A stretch of DNA of 64,000 nucleotides from Rhytidiadelphus loreus (Eukaryota > Streptophyta > Bryopsida > Hypnales > Hylocomiaceae). Below are positions 37,761 to 49,399 of the stretch, in pieces. The notes under the pieces were generated by a model. The model ran no database searches and was not told the origin of the DNA. It saw only the letters and a program-made list of their open reading frames with translations. The translations under genes and the position numbers were made by a program. Numbering within the stretch: position 1 is the stretch's first letter; every line of letters begins with the position of its first letter. The DNA is taken from assembly GCA_947034895.1 (NCBI GenBank), contig OX344763.1:3722501-3786500 (forward strand). Direction: 5' to 3'.

Positions 37761-38752
37761 CATCTTCAATACCTTCTACCAACTTATTGATAGACAACAT
37801 GCATAGTGTCATCAATAGAGATAGCTTCTAAATGATACCTTATCATCAATTCATATGAGCCAAATATAAAGAGAAGGGAACCACTTAAGAACCTTATTAG
37901 TTGTAGTCTTTTTTTGGAGTGATAGACATGTTGTTGCTTCCTAGGTTTTTAAGCCTCATCCTTACTTTCTTTAGTTTCTAGTATGTCTAACTAGGTAGTT
38001 TTTAGAGACGCTCAAGAATCTTAGCATGATGTTGAAATTAAGCCTGAGATTTCATTGTCTCAATTACCAAATGAACTATTTCAATTTTTTGACCATGTGC
38101 CATCTCCAAGTTGCCCTAAAGATGGAGCCAACCCTTTAGATCGATGAAATAAACCTCGTGTAGATCAATGTTGGTATGGAAACCTTAAGGTGATGCTCAA
38201 GCTATGGTGCTTTTGTTGTAGCATGGAAGTATGGACCTAGGTAGTCAAAAAGTGTTCTTCCAAGGATGTTTCAAAGGACTCAATAAAGACATATACTTTT
38301 GTGTGGTTATATCAATAGAAAGAAGTCTTGCTCATTAACAAAGGTTAAGAAACCTTGTCTATCTACTAACTAAAATTAAATGGATTGCTTGTGTTGCACA
38401 AATAGTCAAACAAATGTTGGAATTATTGCAAATGGGAGAAATCTAATGAAATCATCACTAGAGACAAAAGTGATATTACGGAAATTCACCCTTCAACAAC
38501 TTAGATAACTTTTCTCTACCTTTATTGGACTTTATAGAAATCAAACCTTCTTTCAATGAATTTTTATATCTAGCTAGTATAATAGGGAACTCCTATAATA
38601 TTTTTGTAGCTACTTGAAACTTTCAAGTAACTCTTTTAGACTAAATATGTGACTTTTTGAAGCCTCCTAGTAATCCCTAGGATTTTTTAGTGCCTCCTAG
38701 AGACTCCTAGATTTTTTTGAAGAAACTCCAAGTTGTAGTGATAGTATGTGGG

Positions 38753-39788
38753 CACTATAAAAAAACAAAGTTTTTTTTGATGTTGCAGAAAACATGGGAT
38801 GATGTCTTTTTTGACGCGGAAGTAATCACCGTAGATGTCTCCTAAAATCCGTTATAACTGACTAGCAAAAAACGTGTAACAAACATGTTAAAACGTGTCC
38901 GATTTTGGCATGTTTTCTGTTGACGTCAAGAAGAACGTGTGTTTTTCAGCTTCAAAAAACAAGCCACGTGGAGGACATGTCAGCGACACGTCACCTATTT
39001 TTGGTGGGCAATGCCATGTATGAAAATTTTCATCCATCCGGTCAGATAATTTTTGTATAATTTGAAAATTTTATTGGTGTTTTTTGAGACGTCAAATTAG
39101 ACGGTTTTTGAAACATCAATTGGTACATATAACATATCCTATCTATAAAATGAAGATAAATTAAAATATCAAAAAATTAAAAAAATTTGTCAAATTCAAC
39201 AAAAATTGAAAAAAACTTACCATTTAACTTCAAGTAAATTTTTGATGGTAAAATGAAGGAATTTCTTCATTAAAATTTAGTGAAAATGAAGGATTTCGAG
39301 GTTTTACTTATATTCTTTCTCTACCCATAGAGAGACAAACGATATGGGATAAGTAAAAAAGGAATATGGGATATGGGATAACAATGGGATAAAACGATAT
39401 GGGATAACAATGAATTACGTTTTTTGGGACGTTCCTGCAAACGTCTTCAAAGACATAAACGTCTCACTTGACATCTTTGCCTTCTGCCCGAATTGCATTT
39501 TTTACCACCGGTCAATATTCTATCGTTGACCGCACTAACTTTTGCAAGTGTAAAATGTAATTAATTCTGACGTGGACAAACTTGTTGTAAGTGATGTTTT
39601 TTGGGACGTCTTCAAAGATGTACACGTCTCATTTGACATTTGGCGTTCTAATGTTTACAACGCTATGTCTGTATAGACGTCAAAAAAAATTTGCACAACT
39701 ACGTACGTTAACTTAAAAATGCAGGACGTCTCAAAAAACATGTGTTGTTCTGTGGCTAACTCACCAAAAACGCAGTTTTCTTATAGTC
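38753..39788. mobile_element. CACTA-like element, about 1.04 kb
   Basis: The left end is CACTATAAAAAAACAAAG and the right end TTTTCTTATAGTC; inverted this gives (C/G)ACTATAAGAAAA, the usual plant CACTA terminus, with the final base mutated on the right. Internal direct repeats include TTTTTTGGGACGT...GTCTTCAAAGA(C/T)(A/G)TA...CGTCTCA(C/T)TTGACAT at about 39420 and 39597, and a TATGGGATAA cluster at 39344-39410. No transposase. A target duplication is not clear. Confidence 0.65.
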
Positions 39789-39909
39789 TTGGAGCATTCT
39801 TGTAACTAAACTTTGTATTATACTTATGTAAAGAGAACTTACACCTTTGAGTTAAGAAAACTTACACCTTTGAATTAAAAAATTTACACTTTTGAGTTCT
39901 TTGTGTTAT

Positions 39910-40262
39910 ATACTCTTGTCCTCTTGAATAGTTGTGAGGTTTTGGAGAACGTTGATAGGTATTGCACACTCCCGGTTTTGGTCTTCTTGAATAGTTGTGG
40001 GATTTTGAGAAGCTTGATAGGCATTGCACACTCCCAATTTTGATCTTCTTGAATAGTTGTGAGGTTTTGGAGAATGTTGATAGGTATTGCACACTCCCGG
40101 TTTTGGTCTTCTTGAATAGTTGTGGGATTTTGAGAAGCTTGATAGGCATTGCACACTCCCAGTTTTGATCTTCTTGAATAGTTGTGGGATTTTGAGAAGC
40201 TTGATAGGCATTACACACTCACAATTTTGGTCTTCTTGGATAATTGTAGGATTTATTAAGTA
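39910..40262. repeat. 62/63-bp alternating tandem array, about 5.7 units
   Basis: The landmark CTTGAATAGTTGT starts at 39923, 39986, 40048, 40111, 40173 and, degenerate, 40235: spacings 63, 62, 63, 62, 62. Two unit types alternate (GTGAGGTTTTGGAGAA(C/T)GTTGATAGG and GTGGGATTTTGAGAAGCTTGATAGG), so the higher-order period is 125 bp. Minus-strand frames through it exist because stops are rare in the unit, but 125 is not a multiple of 3, so a real protein repeat is unlikely. Confidence 0.9.
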
Positions 40263-41107
40263 ATCGTTAGGTCTTGCACACTTCTTGTGTTACATTGGGT
40301 TATCACGTCCTTGACATCATCTTTTCTCATGCTATGATGATGTATTGTGCCATAATGTTGTCAATTCCAACAATAAATCAGGGATTGGGTACCGGCAGCT
40401 CTCATGCTATATGAGTCTCATTGCAGCTCAAGAGCGAGATGCATCAGTTTTTGGTGAAGGCAAAGCTTTTACAGTTTTTAAGTCTCTTACAGTACTTAGA
40501 AGTGCGTTGGCAATAGCGAGGTGACAAATTGTCCTTACGCATTTTGATATCATTGGTATGTAGCCACGGTGCTCCAGCTCCTCCTGGCTTGCAAATTGTG
40601 CACCGCCCTACAGTTTTATCTATCGCACACTTGCGAAGTATGCTTGCAAGTGCTGGAGAGAGCAATGTAGCACCAGTTCTCTTGATAAACATTCATGCGA
40701 AAACGTGTATTACTATTCTATCGTTGTCTAGCTGCATTATTGTTCATGCATTGCCAACAAGAAGACTATGTAAGTTAGTGATTTCAACAGGGAGTCTACA
40801 AACTGTCTGGGAATAGAGAGTTGACATAATCTACTTGAAGTTAGTACTTACTTTTCAAATAGACTCAATGTTGTGGGTAGAATCAGCGTTGTCTTGTTGC
40901 TCGAGTTTACTGTTTGTATTATTGCAGAACAAGCTTGAATGAAACTTCTGGTTCTCAGCTTGTATGAGATTTTCCAAAAGGTATGTTGGATTGACACCCT
41001 GAGGACGTCATTACAATGCACAAAAGTGATTTGATGGTGCACGATAAACGTCTTTTCATGGATTTGAACGAACCGTTCAAAAGTGCCTGTGGAGACCGTG
41101 CATTGGC
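40263..41107. other. intergenic, unclear
   Basis: From about 40.45 to 40.82 kb GC rises and frames of 82-95 codons exist on both strands, neither with a recognised domain. It may be the 5' part of the broken B3 gene or older exon debris. Confidence 0.4.
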
Positions 41108-42867
41108 ATGCTTCAGGCTACGCGGCTTGAACGCGGACAGGAATCGCAATCCCTTCCACCCACCTTGTTTCAACGAACAAATGGCCGATTATTCAGTGGA
41201 AGGTGGACCATCATGCTGACTGGTGAGCAGTAGTTTCCCTTAACTTACATCTTTCTTCTTAGCAATGATCTGAATTGTTTTCAGAACGGACAAGATGTGT
41301 AGTAGATAGAGCAGGTACAGTCACTCACCTTGCGTTCATCATAGAAATTCCAGAGGTATTTGTTTCAAAATATGTGACGCACGTGGAGCGAAAGCGTATG
41401 ATTCTGGAGAATAGAGATGAATGGCGATGGCCTGTGACGTACTCAACAGCACATGGATTCCAGAAGGGGTGGCGTGAATTCTCGACCATCAACAAGCTGG
41501 CTGTTGGAGAAACGCTCTTCTTCTCTCTTGTAGAGGAGAGCTTATTCGTAGTCCATGTATTCGACAAATCCGGTTGTGAGAAACAATTGACAAACGACAC
41601 CATGCCCTCTAGCAGCAGCTAGCACCAACGAAGCTAAATTGCTCCTTTTGTTGGACGAACAACAACGTACACAATCCAGACGCCGACTTCCATACCTGCT
41701 TTCAAGAGCTTCTCCAGATTCCGGTCGGACGAACTTGGGTAATTGGATACTCAAAGAGATCTCCGTTTTAACAAAGACGCAGGAGAAAGGGAAGGAGGGA
41801 CTCCTCTGAGAAAATTCTATGAAGAGCAACACACATTAGAGGACGATGACGATGCAGCAATACATCAAAATCAGTAGAGAAATAGAAAGAACTCAAAAGT
41901 CTAGGCACCAAGCAAATTACGAAGTCATTCGGTGCCTTCGGCAAGAAGTAAAAGATACTAGAAAAGCTTACCGGGCATTGAGTTAGGATCGTCTTTAGAC
42001 ATAGACAGACGCGGCAGCATGCCTAATGTCAAGGTCAGTCCACCAAATTAGAATACCTCGAGTTCTATTAAAAATTATGTGGCGCTTGTTTTTGACATGT
42101 CTTTTATCGCAATATTTTAATTCGCTAGAAGAGTAACAATTTGACACTAAAGAAATCAGCAGTTATGTTACACGTATCAATGTTCACAAGGACAAGAAGG
42201 GCACCAGAAAGTGAAGAGAATGCCGATGCCAACACGGAGGCAAACGAAGTCCCAGATTTGGGCCTAATATGCGATGGAAAAAAGCCAAGCTCGACATGAT
42301 AGACCTCTCAAATACGAACAAAAATATGTCAGCAAAAAACAACAAAGACGAACCACATTCTCTTAAGAAAAAAATGTTTCAGAGAGTCAGCAAAGTGACG
42401 TACCGTGATGGATTTGAAGCAAGCTCGAGATTCGATGGCAGAGCTTTCCATGGTCCGAGTGTATCAAAGAGCGCACCTTCAATAGCACCCTTGGCAATGC
42501 CCGACGAGGTTGCAACGAGAAAGAAGAAAGCACAGAAGATCTTCAAAATAAGAACTGCACCTCCAAGGGGAGGACGATAACAAAGTTTATCCCACTGAGT
42601 GATATTGACCAAGCTTTCGCCTATGCAGCAGATACAAATGTGAAGGTCCCCGCTGGCAGATATGGAGGTGGTTCAACTAACCATCAAAAGCAGGATTCTC
42701 ACGAAATTCTTGAGTTTGCAACGCCGAGAACGCCAATGCGACCTCCAATGGATCCACGTGCTGGCCTGACTCCTGCGGAAATGAGAGGCCAACTCCACGA
42801 CTTTGGCAAGAGACCTAAGCCCCAAGCGGGGCTGGCCTCTCAAGTACCTCCTGGACTCTTATTATAA
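41108..42867 (+). pseudogene. B3 DNA-binding-domain gene, broken
   Basis: Seen: a B3 domain at about 41325-41585 (PEVFVSKYV, WRWPVTYST, GFQKGWREFSTINKLAVGETLFFSL, then VVHVF), which matches the REM/ABI3-type B3 fold that reads DNA in plant transcription regulators. A possible upstream exon (41108-41222, donor GTGAGC) joins in phase to an acceptor at 41284. After the domain, coding-quality sequence continues to 42867 (acidic EEQHTLEDDDDAA, coiled-coil-like EIERTQKSRHQ, Lys-rich and Pro-rich segments), but is interrupted by in-frame stops at about 41620, 41635 and 41737 and by at least four frame changes. The final about 90 codons are again open and end in TAA. It reads as a recently dead gene, a misassembled one, or a gene with several tiny introns I cannot resolve. 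Confidence 0.65.
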
Positions 42868-45469
42868 CCACGCACAAGCAGATCTTAATGACCAGTCTCT
42901 GAACAAGTTCTTAGCACGAGGCTCATCACTTGCAGCAGCATGCCTTGCAACTGCAAATTTGCAAAAATGATAAAGAGTCGGACTTGATAGTCAAGATCAG
43001 TTGGCTACATGTTCAACCAATAAATGCTCAACCCCCAATTTACAGTTTCTGAAATCAAATTATTTCACTAAACCATTCCGAAAAATGCACCAATATTGCC
43101 TCTCGAACCTTAATTATGTCTGTTGGAGTAAGAATGAACATACATAGAAGATCCACAAACGCACGCAAGTGAACAAAAACAGAAGAAGAAATCACTTGGT
43201 GCACCTTGACAAGCTTGAATATGTCAGCTGCCAGCTCGACCCTGTCGACTCGACCAGTGCCGACTCGACCCTGTCTGCATTCCACAAGCGAGAACAAACA
43301 CCACCTTCAGTATTCGCCAGAGTGGAATCTATAGTCGCATTCAAAAATGCCATTGAGTCAACATATGATCCTTTGTTGTAATCCTGCAGAACACACCAAA
43401 AGCAAAGGTAATTAAGAAATATTCAGAGGATTCGAGTTTGTGCTATAGAGGACCCAGACAAGGAAACCCAACATTCTGTAAGGTTTCTTCTTGCAAGCCC
43501 ACCTGTAGACAAACCTCGATCAAGCTGAGATGTCACGATTTTAACTGCAACATAGGTGAAGAAGTTGTGCTGCAGCTGCTTGGGCTTCAGATGACGACTC
43601 CCCAAATCCTACCAATCTAAATGTATGCAGCCGAAAAGAACAATCTGAATTATTCTCAGAATTTTGGCATGCGAGGTAACCTAGTTCTTACCATAACATT
43701 CTTCCAAGGGTTGGCAACACCCTAAGCATCAGAATCTACAGAAGCACGAATTCTGGTTCCCTTCAAAGTTCATACAAACGATGTGATCTTCCTTCAAAAC
43801 ATGAGTAATAACAATATTGTACTACACCAATGGTGTTAGCCATCGTAAGTACAATGTCCAGGCTGCTTTCAATAACAAGGGCGAATTTCATTACTTAATT
43901 TGCTACGTAATTCTGATGAAGATGGAAAGTTGACGGGTTTCGAAGGACCATTTTGCTGCAAATGGGACCAAACGTCCAACCCTGAAACTAGTCCGACTGG
44001 CATTCTTGGGCGCCAGGAACGCCTTCTTGCAGAAGAGGTCGGAAGTAAAAAAAACAATTACACATCCACTACTCGATGACGGTCTTTCTCACTTTCCTGC
44101 TGCATTGAGTTCGTTGTCCTTGCCATTGCACAACACCCTGTTGCGCTGCTTCTGATCAAATTTTTTTAGAGTTACAAATTTCATTTGGAGATTGCAACCC
44201 TAATATACTTTTGTACCTTAAGATTCTGTTGTTCAGTGCTGAGCCGACACCAAGGCCGAGAACGCCAGCAGATGGGGTGTGCACTCTGAAATTTCATGGC
44301 GACGCCAGGGTTAGAAGAGCTGCTGTGATCGTCGAAAAGGTCATCGTAAGCTGTTAGATAAAAGGTTTGATACTGTCAATTTTCTTAGTGTTTTTTCAAT
44401 CTGCTTCTCAAGGAACCTTCTGCCTGTCAAATTTCCACTATCTATACGAAGAAACTAGGACTATAGTTATGCCTCAGTGAGACCCTTCTCACATATATCC
44501 ATAATAACGGTCGTCACAAATGAAACCTGTACTCTTCAACTTATAAAACCGACGGAACAAAGAAACTCCTGAGGATGCAGATTCCAGGTATCCGGATTGA
44601 ACAAGCATATGCAAACATCACTGAGGACCAGAAATTGTTTCCATTTGAATCTCCTGCAAGTAAAGGAAAAATACAAAACATTACAGATGAAGGCAACCAA
44701 ATCAGTAGCCTAGAGTTATCATGAGGCAAAGACCATGCCAGAGACGAAGATATCGTCCACTCTATCACACGAAAAACAGGACATTTCACAGAACCAATGC
44801 AGGATAGATCAAATGAAGGTCATCAACAACAAAATGTTTCCATTTCATATACATCTCCCCCATTCTACAAAAACTTCCATGATGAAGCTCACTCCAAAGT
44901 CGACAGATTGGATTGATTTGTATCACCGATGAATTGAAATGCCATTGATCACAACTCCTCTCCAAGTCTCATCATTCTCGCTGGTCGTTGCTCCATTGAT
45001 TGTTCACCATCAATGATGCAACCCTAACCCTTTTTCTGGCGTTGGCCAGAAAGTGGAAAAGAGTCCGCCTACTCGAATCGGATCAAGATTTTTCTGTCTC
45101 AGCAATGTAGCCACCAGTGATCCCATAACTAGTTTATGGAATTTAGTGCAATATGCTACCTTCAAGACAAACAAGCATCAACTTTGGCTACCTTGAGAGT
45201 GAGTAGTATTAAAAAAAAATAGAAAAGAAAGGGTTTTGCAAGTTGCAAAGGATTATTGGGAGTATTATAACAATAAACTGACTAAATAGATGCTAATTCC
45301 AATGAGGAGGAGGTTGCAAATTGACTATCAAATTCTATTGATTGTTGCAGTCTTGGCTAAACTCTATTTTCTTCAAGGACTTTGTACAATGTACATTTAG
45401 CTACTGAAAATTTTAAGTAGCAATGGAGTGAATTTGAGGTCACTCGTTCAGTCGAAGATGTGGTTGTTC
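42868..45469. other. moderate-GC stretch without a defensible gene
   Basis: Several 60-80 codon frames (about 43169-43381, 43438-43620, 44541-44789) on both strands. Codon texture resembles exon debris and may continue the broken B3 gene or the 3' side of the following minus-strand gene. Nothing nameable. Confidence 0.45.
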
Positions 45470-47125
45470 CTACTGCACCTTGAAGTCGATGTCTGTTGGC
45501 AGACTTGCTATGTGCACTCTGTATCCTCTTGAGATGTAATCCATCATGGTCTGTAAGCTCAAAGCGTGTAGGATCCTCCCGTCAACTCGTTCCACTGCAC
45601 ACTTCAGTCCATTGTTGCTAATATTCTCGAACAGATCCTGTGCCAGTTTGTGTTTCTGATCTTGGAACTTGTAAGCCTGTGAGAAGAGTTTCGGTGAACC
45701 AGAACTGGAAGAACAGGACCCGTTGATACAAAATACCTCCAAAATGGTTGTCTCCGATTTTGCCCTTGTGAGCACGACCCGCGTCTTCATAATGAGGAAG
45801 GTATCCACCGATCTGGCCACCTTTCCATTGCTCAAGGGCTTATTGGGAAGAGTCTGACGAACTGGGATGCTGGAATGAAAACCTCGACGCTCAAAGTACA
45901 ACACCTCGTTAGCTTTATGTCTCACCATGTCCGGAGTGAACGGGTGACTAAACCTCATCGCTTGGGAGCACTTGCAAAAGCAACAATCGCGATTCCAATG
46001 CTTGTGATAGAATGACTTCATCACCCCCTTCAACAGCTTGTAGGTGAAGGAGAAGGCGTATCGCAAGAAAAGGGTGAAGACCACAAGGCTCATGAGTACA
46101 TCGGCAACCACCCGGTGGTCTTGCATAATTTGCAAATAACTCATCACCACACTTGCAAGTGACTCCACCACTGCAAATTGGGATTGCGAGACCATGACGG
46201 TGACAGGACACCCCTCCAGACGTGATGTCATGACTCGTTGCTCCTGTAACAGGATGAACTCGAAGAGCTCATCGATGCTGGCACAATGGCAAGCATAAAA
46301 GCTACCAAACCTGGAGTTAAATCCGCGTGAATATGTAAGCGTAACCCCCTTTTGGGGATGGTCTTTCCAGAACACCAAATCCTTCAGCAAGTGATAGTAG
46401 CAACGTGTAGGACATCGAGTGAACATTGACCGACTTACGATTCCAATGGTATGCGTCAAGTAAACGTCACTGAACCCCGTCTCCGCGTCAGGCTCATGCC
46501 TCACCGACACGAACAATAACCCGATATCAAAGTCGTGGACCGCGTTGCAATTTTGGAGGGACGGACAGTAGGTCAAACAGCACTCGCTCTCATCGCCAGC
46601 ACGTTTATTGCATGGGATCGTGCACTCCGAATCCACATGATTCGACCAGCATCTGGATGCGAATCTCTCATTCATTGTCCTCCCCAACAAATCCCTACTC
46701 GCAGACTCCAAGTAACATGTCTTTCCTCCAGGCCACTGGAAAATGTGAATTCTACCATCGACGTGATTGCAGAACATCAAGGCCGGGAAGTACGACAGCA
46801 AGAATACCCTAAGCGTTCCGGTACAATCCAACACATCCACCACTACCTGCACCAGGTACTTCAGGAACATCACAGACATGATACCCCCAAATCCATACCA
46901 ACAAAAGGTTAGATTAATGAGGGACCAGACAGAGAGGAAAGTCCCCCCACTTGCTCCCGTGCATAGAAGGTACAGGCCATATGCCTGTAGCCACATATGG
47001 AAAAAAATCCAGATGTAGAATGGACTGCTCACAACTACGAACCTCCAATTCGGTACGGCACTGGGACTATTCCACCGTTCCCACTTGAAGATGAGCACTT
47101 TTGGCATTTCGGCAAAATGGTTCAA
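45470..47125 (-). CDS. unrecognised intronless membrane protein, 551 residues
   Basis: I do not recognise the family. Seen: one uninterrupted frame of 551 codons, far longer than chance here, in DNA clearly GC-richer than its flanks. The N-terminus (MNHFAEMPKVLIFKWERWNSP) is followed by probable membrane segments at about 29-54, 60-80, 83-98 and 105-118; another lies at about 341-365. Between them is a large soluble loop with paired Cys (159, 168, 172, 182, 183, 187, 193, 238, 242, 279, 281), suggesting disulphides or metal binding. After the last membrane segment comes a CCFCKC cluster (381-386) and a basic, soluble C-terminal domain of about 165 residues. No N-terminal cleavable signal is obvious. 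Intronless, unlike the other long genes here, which could mean a retrocopy or a lineage-specific family. The start is the first Met; an in-frame Met at residue 7 is an alternative. Confidence 0.75.
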   Translation of the reverse strand: MNHFAEMPKVLIFKWERWNSPSAVPNWRFVVVSSPFYIWIFFHMWLQAYGLYLLCTGASGGTFLSVWSLINLTFCWYGFGGIMSVMFLKYLVQVVVDVLDCTGTLRVFLLSYFPALMFCNHVDGRIHIFQWPGGKTCYLESASRDLLGRTMNERFASRCWSNHVDSECTIPCNKRAGDESECCLTYCPSLQNCNAVHDFDIGLLFVSVRHEPDAETGFSDVYLTHTIGIVSRSMFTRCPTRCYYHLLKDLVFWKDHPQKGVTLTYSRGFNSRFGSFYACHCASIDELFEFILLQEQRVMTSRLEGCPVTVMVSQSQFAVVESLASVVMSYLQIMQDHRVVADVLMSLVVFTLFLRYAFSFTYKLLKGVMKSFYHKHWNRDCCFCKCSQAMRFSHPFTPDMVRHKANEVLYFERRGFHSSIPVRQTLPNKPLSNGKVARSVDTFLIMKTRVVLTRAKSETTILEVFCINGSCSSSSGSPKLFSQAYKFQDQKHKLAQDLFENISNNGLKCAVERVDGRILHALSLQTMMDYISRGYRVHIASLPTDIDFKVQ

Positions 47126-47414
47126 GACGAGCAGCCGAGCTAGAGAATTGAAACCTCAGAAGCTAAGATGGGATGGGAATCGATCAATTACAAAAGTCTG
47201 TACAGAGTAGAGTAGAGTGCTGCACCGAGATTGGTGAGGGAAGATCTCGAGAGCCAGAGCCTGAAAATGATTAGATACAAACGGTGCCTGCGCAGCTTGA
47301 GCCTAGAATGATACCACAAGAGATGTCGGCAAAGCACCGCGATCATGATGACATGATCTCTCCCGTTGCCACAATTCAGAAGCCTCCGGGAAAGGAGGAG
47401 GGAGGGAGGAGACC

Positions 47415-47668
47415 CCGGGCACTAAGTCCCCGACATTTTCAGCAAATCACCGGGCAGGCCATGCCTGCCCGCCCAAAAAATATAAAAGGAGCCCCCTGTA
47501 TTGAACCGATTTTTCGGAATTTCTGCACTCCTCACAGTAATTCGGGGCCTCTGATTGCAAATATGAGTTCAGAATTTAAAAAATAAAAATTGTGTAAAAA
47601 ATAAAAAATTTCAGTGTTTCCTACGGGCAGGGGCAGGCAGGCGTTTTGCTGAAAACGGGGACTTAGGG
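47415..47668. mobile_element. MITE with 8-11 bp flanking duplication
   Basis: Inverted ends CTAAGTCCCCG...TTTTCAGCAAA and TTTGCTGAAAACGGGGACTTAG (the left copy has a 3-base insertion). The same string GGGAGGAGACC lies directly outside both ends (about 47404-47414 and 47667-47677), so a target duplication of 8 or more bases, as for hAT or Mutator-type elements. It contains a GGGCAGGCCATGCCTGCCC palindrome and an AT-rich core. Non-coding. Confidence 0.75.
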
Positions 47669-47677
47669 GAGGAGACC

Positions 47678-48530
47678 GAAGAGAACCCTTGGCTGTGGAC
47701 GGCTCGAGATGCAAGTGGGACCCATCTCCTTCTTTTCTACTGGGTGAGCTCATGGCACCACGCCTAGATGACACGTCACCCACAGATAATTAGTTAGTAG
47801 TAGAGTTTTGGGCTACAAAACTCGACACCGAATGAGTTTAACCCTATAAGGGCGGGCCTATTACCACTCCTTTCAAGCTTGAACTCTCATTGCTCTGTTT
47901 GCTGCTTTTTGAAACTGGATATGAATGAAAAAAATTTCATTTATTTTTCAGAGGTGAACACATATGTGTACTACAAGTTGTAAAATTTTCAAATTTTTTG
48001 GGAAAAATTTGAAATTACTATGAATTTCTTAACTAAAAATTGAAGAAAATTCATATCAAATACAAAAAACACTTAAAAAATATGAAATTTTTTCCATAGA
48101 TGTTTATCATAGTGAAAAACTCCATGGTATAAATCAAAGTTACTGCATCACTCTAAAATTAGAAAATCAACAAACCATGATTATAGGTCCGAAGTTCATA
48201 TTGCTATAGAATATACAAATATACAAATTTTTCAAAATTTCCAATTGGAGTAAAAGATAAACTTAATAATATTCATTTCATTAGTTGAAATCAAATTCAA
48301 AAATCATCATTTTTATGGCTCAAATTTGCATCAAGAGAAAAGAGTAGGAAATGACCAAAATACACTACAAGGATGATCCGTGAATTGAGCATCTTCTTCT
48401 TTAAAAAAGTCAATAAGACCATAATAAGGGACTTTGCAACACTATTCATTGAAAATGTACTATAATACCCTCTAAATAAATAAATTGGATGAAAAAACTT
48501 TTTTAACTACCCTTCATTGCCAAGTGAAGT
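47678..48530. other. intergenic, AT-rich
   Basis: No gene seen. Upstream side of the 551-residue gene beyond the MITE, then AT-rich DNA. Confidence 0.5.
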
Positions 48531-48565
48531 CATGCTGCGGACCACTCTGGCCCGCAACGTCCCTA

Positions 48566-49016
48566 CAGGTTAACCCTTAACCCTTGAACGTCAACACGGA
48601 CGCCAAATGTCCTATGGACGACAAAGAATCTTTGAGTGTAGGATAAAAGTGCAACTATTCATCTTTGTAATTGGGTTTGGAAAGGAAAGATCTCCTACAG
48701 TACATTGACTGCCAATAGGTGCTTTTGCTATTTCTTTTCACACAGTAATACAAAAAGATGATTTTGAGCATCACTCCTTTGACGTTCAAGGGTTAAACAT
48801 CGACATAGACATTTGGCATTTGATAGATGACATAAAACCCTTCTAGTAGGACAGCGGTGTAACTATTTATCGTTGGAATTTTATTATGAAAAGGGAAGGT
48901 TTTCTATAGTAGTTTGACTTCCAATGAGTGCTTTTGCTATTTCTTAAGCCAATGATTCACACGGTAATGAAAAGGGATGATTTCCAAGGTCACTCATTCA
49001 TCCTTTAAAGATTAAC
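48566..49016. repeat. two-unit non-coding duplication (about 225 bp each)
   Basis: Shared order in both units: GGTTAA with GACGTC/GACAT, GGCATTTGATAGATGAC or its relative, TAGGA(T/C)A...GTG(C/T)AACTATT(C/T)AT, AAAGGGAAGGTTTTCTA-type, TTGACT(G/T)CCAAT(A/G)(G/A)GTGCTTTTGCTATTTCTT, and CACA(C/G)(A/G)GTAAT. Diverged; no coding frame. Confidence 0.65.
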
Positions 49017-49399
49017 CTTGTAAGGATGGACCCTTGGCCATGGGTAGAATATGTTATGTCCGTGGAATTCAACATTTGCACATTACGAATGCACAAATTG
49101 GCTTGGAATAGGATTTGAATTATTGCAATCAAAAGGTGCAGAAAGCGATCTTTGTTGGAGCGACAAAGCTATTTACATCCATGGAAATAGATAAAAATCT
49201 ACAATGTATAGATGAAAATCCATTTATTCATCCAAAATAGAGCGGTCCCATCACAAAGATTTGGTAGCAATTTAGCCTTTCATTCATTGAAAAGAAAGAA
49301 TATCTCTCCAAATATTCCTTCTAAAAAACTTCATTGTTTTTTTAGTGAAAATTCGTTGGATAAAAACCTTGCTTGATTGGCAAGGAGTTTGCCAAAGTG

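Noticed and set aside
39862..40218. 90-118 codon minus-strand frames with repeated peptides
   Set aside because: Produced by the 62/63-bp tandem array; the 125-bp dimer is not a multiple of three, so the peptide repeats fall in different frames.
46535..46912. 125-codon plus-strand frame inside the 551-residue gene
   Set aside because: Shadow of the longer minus-strand gene.
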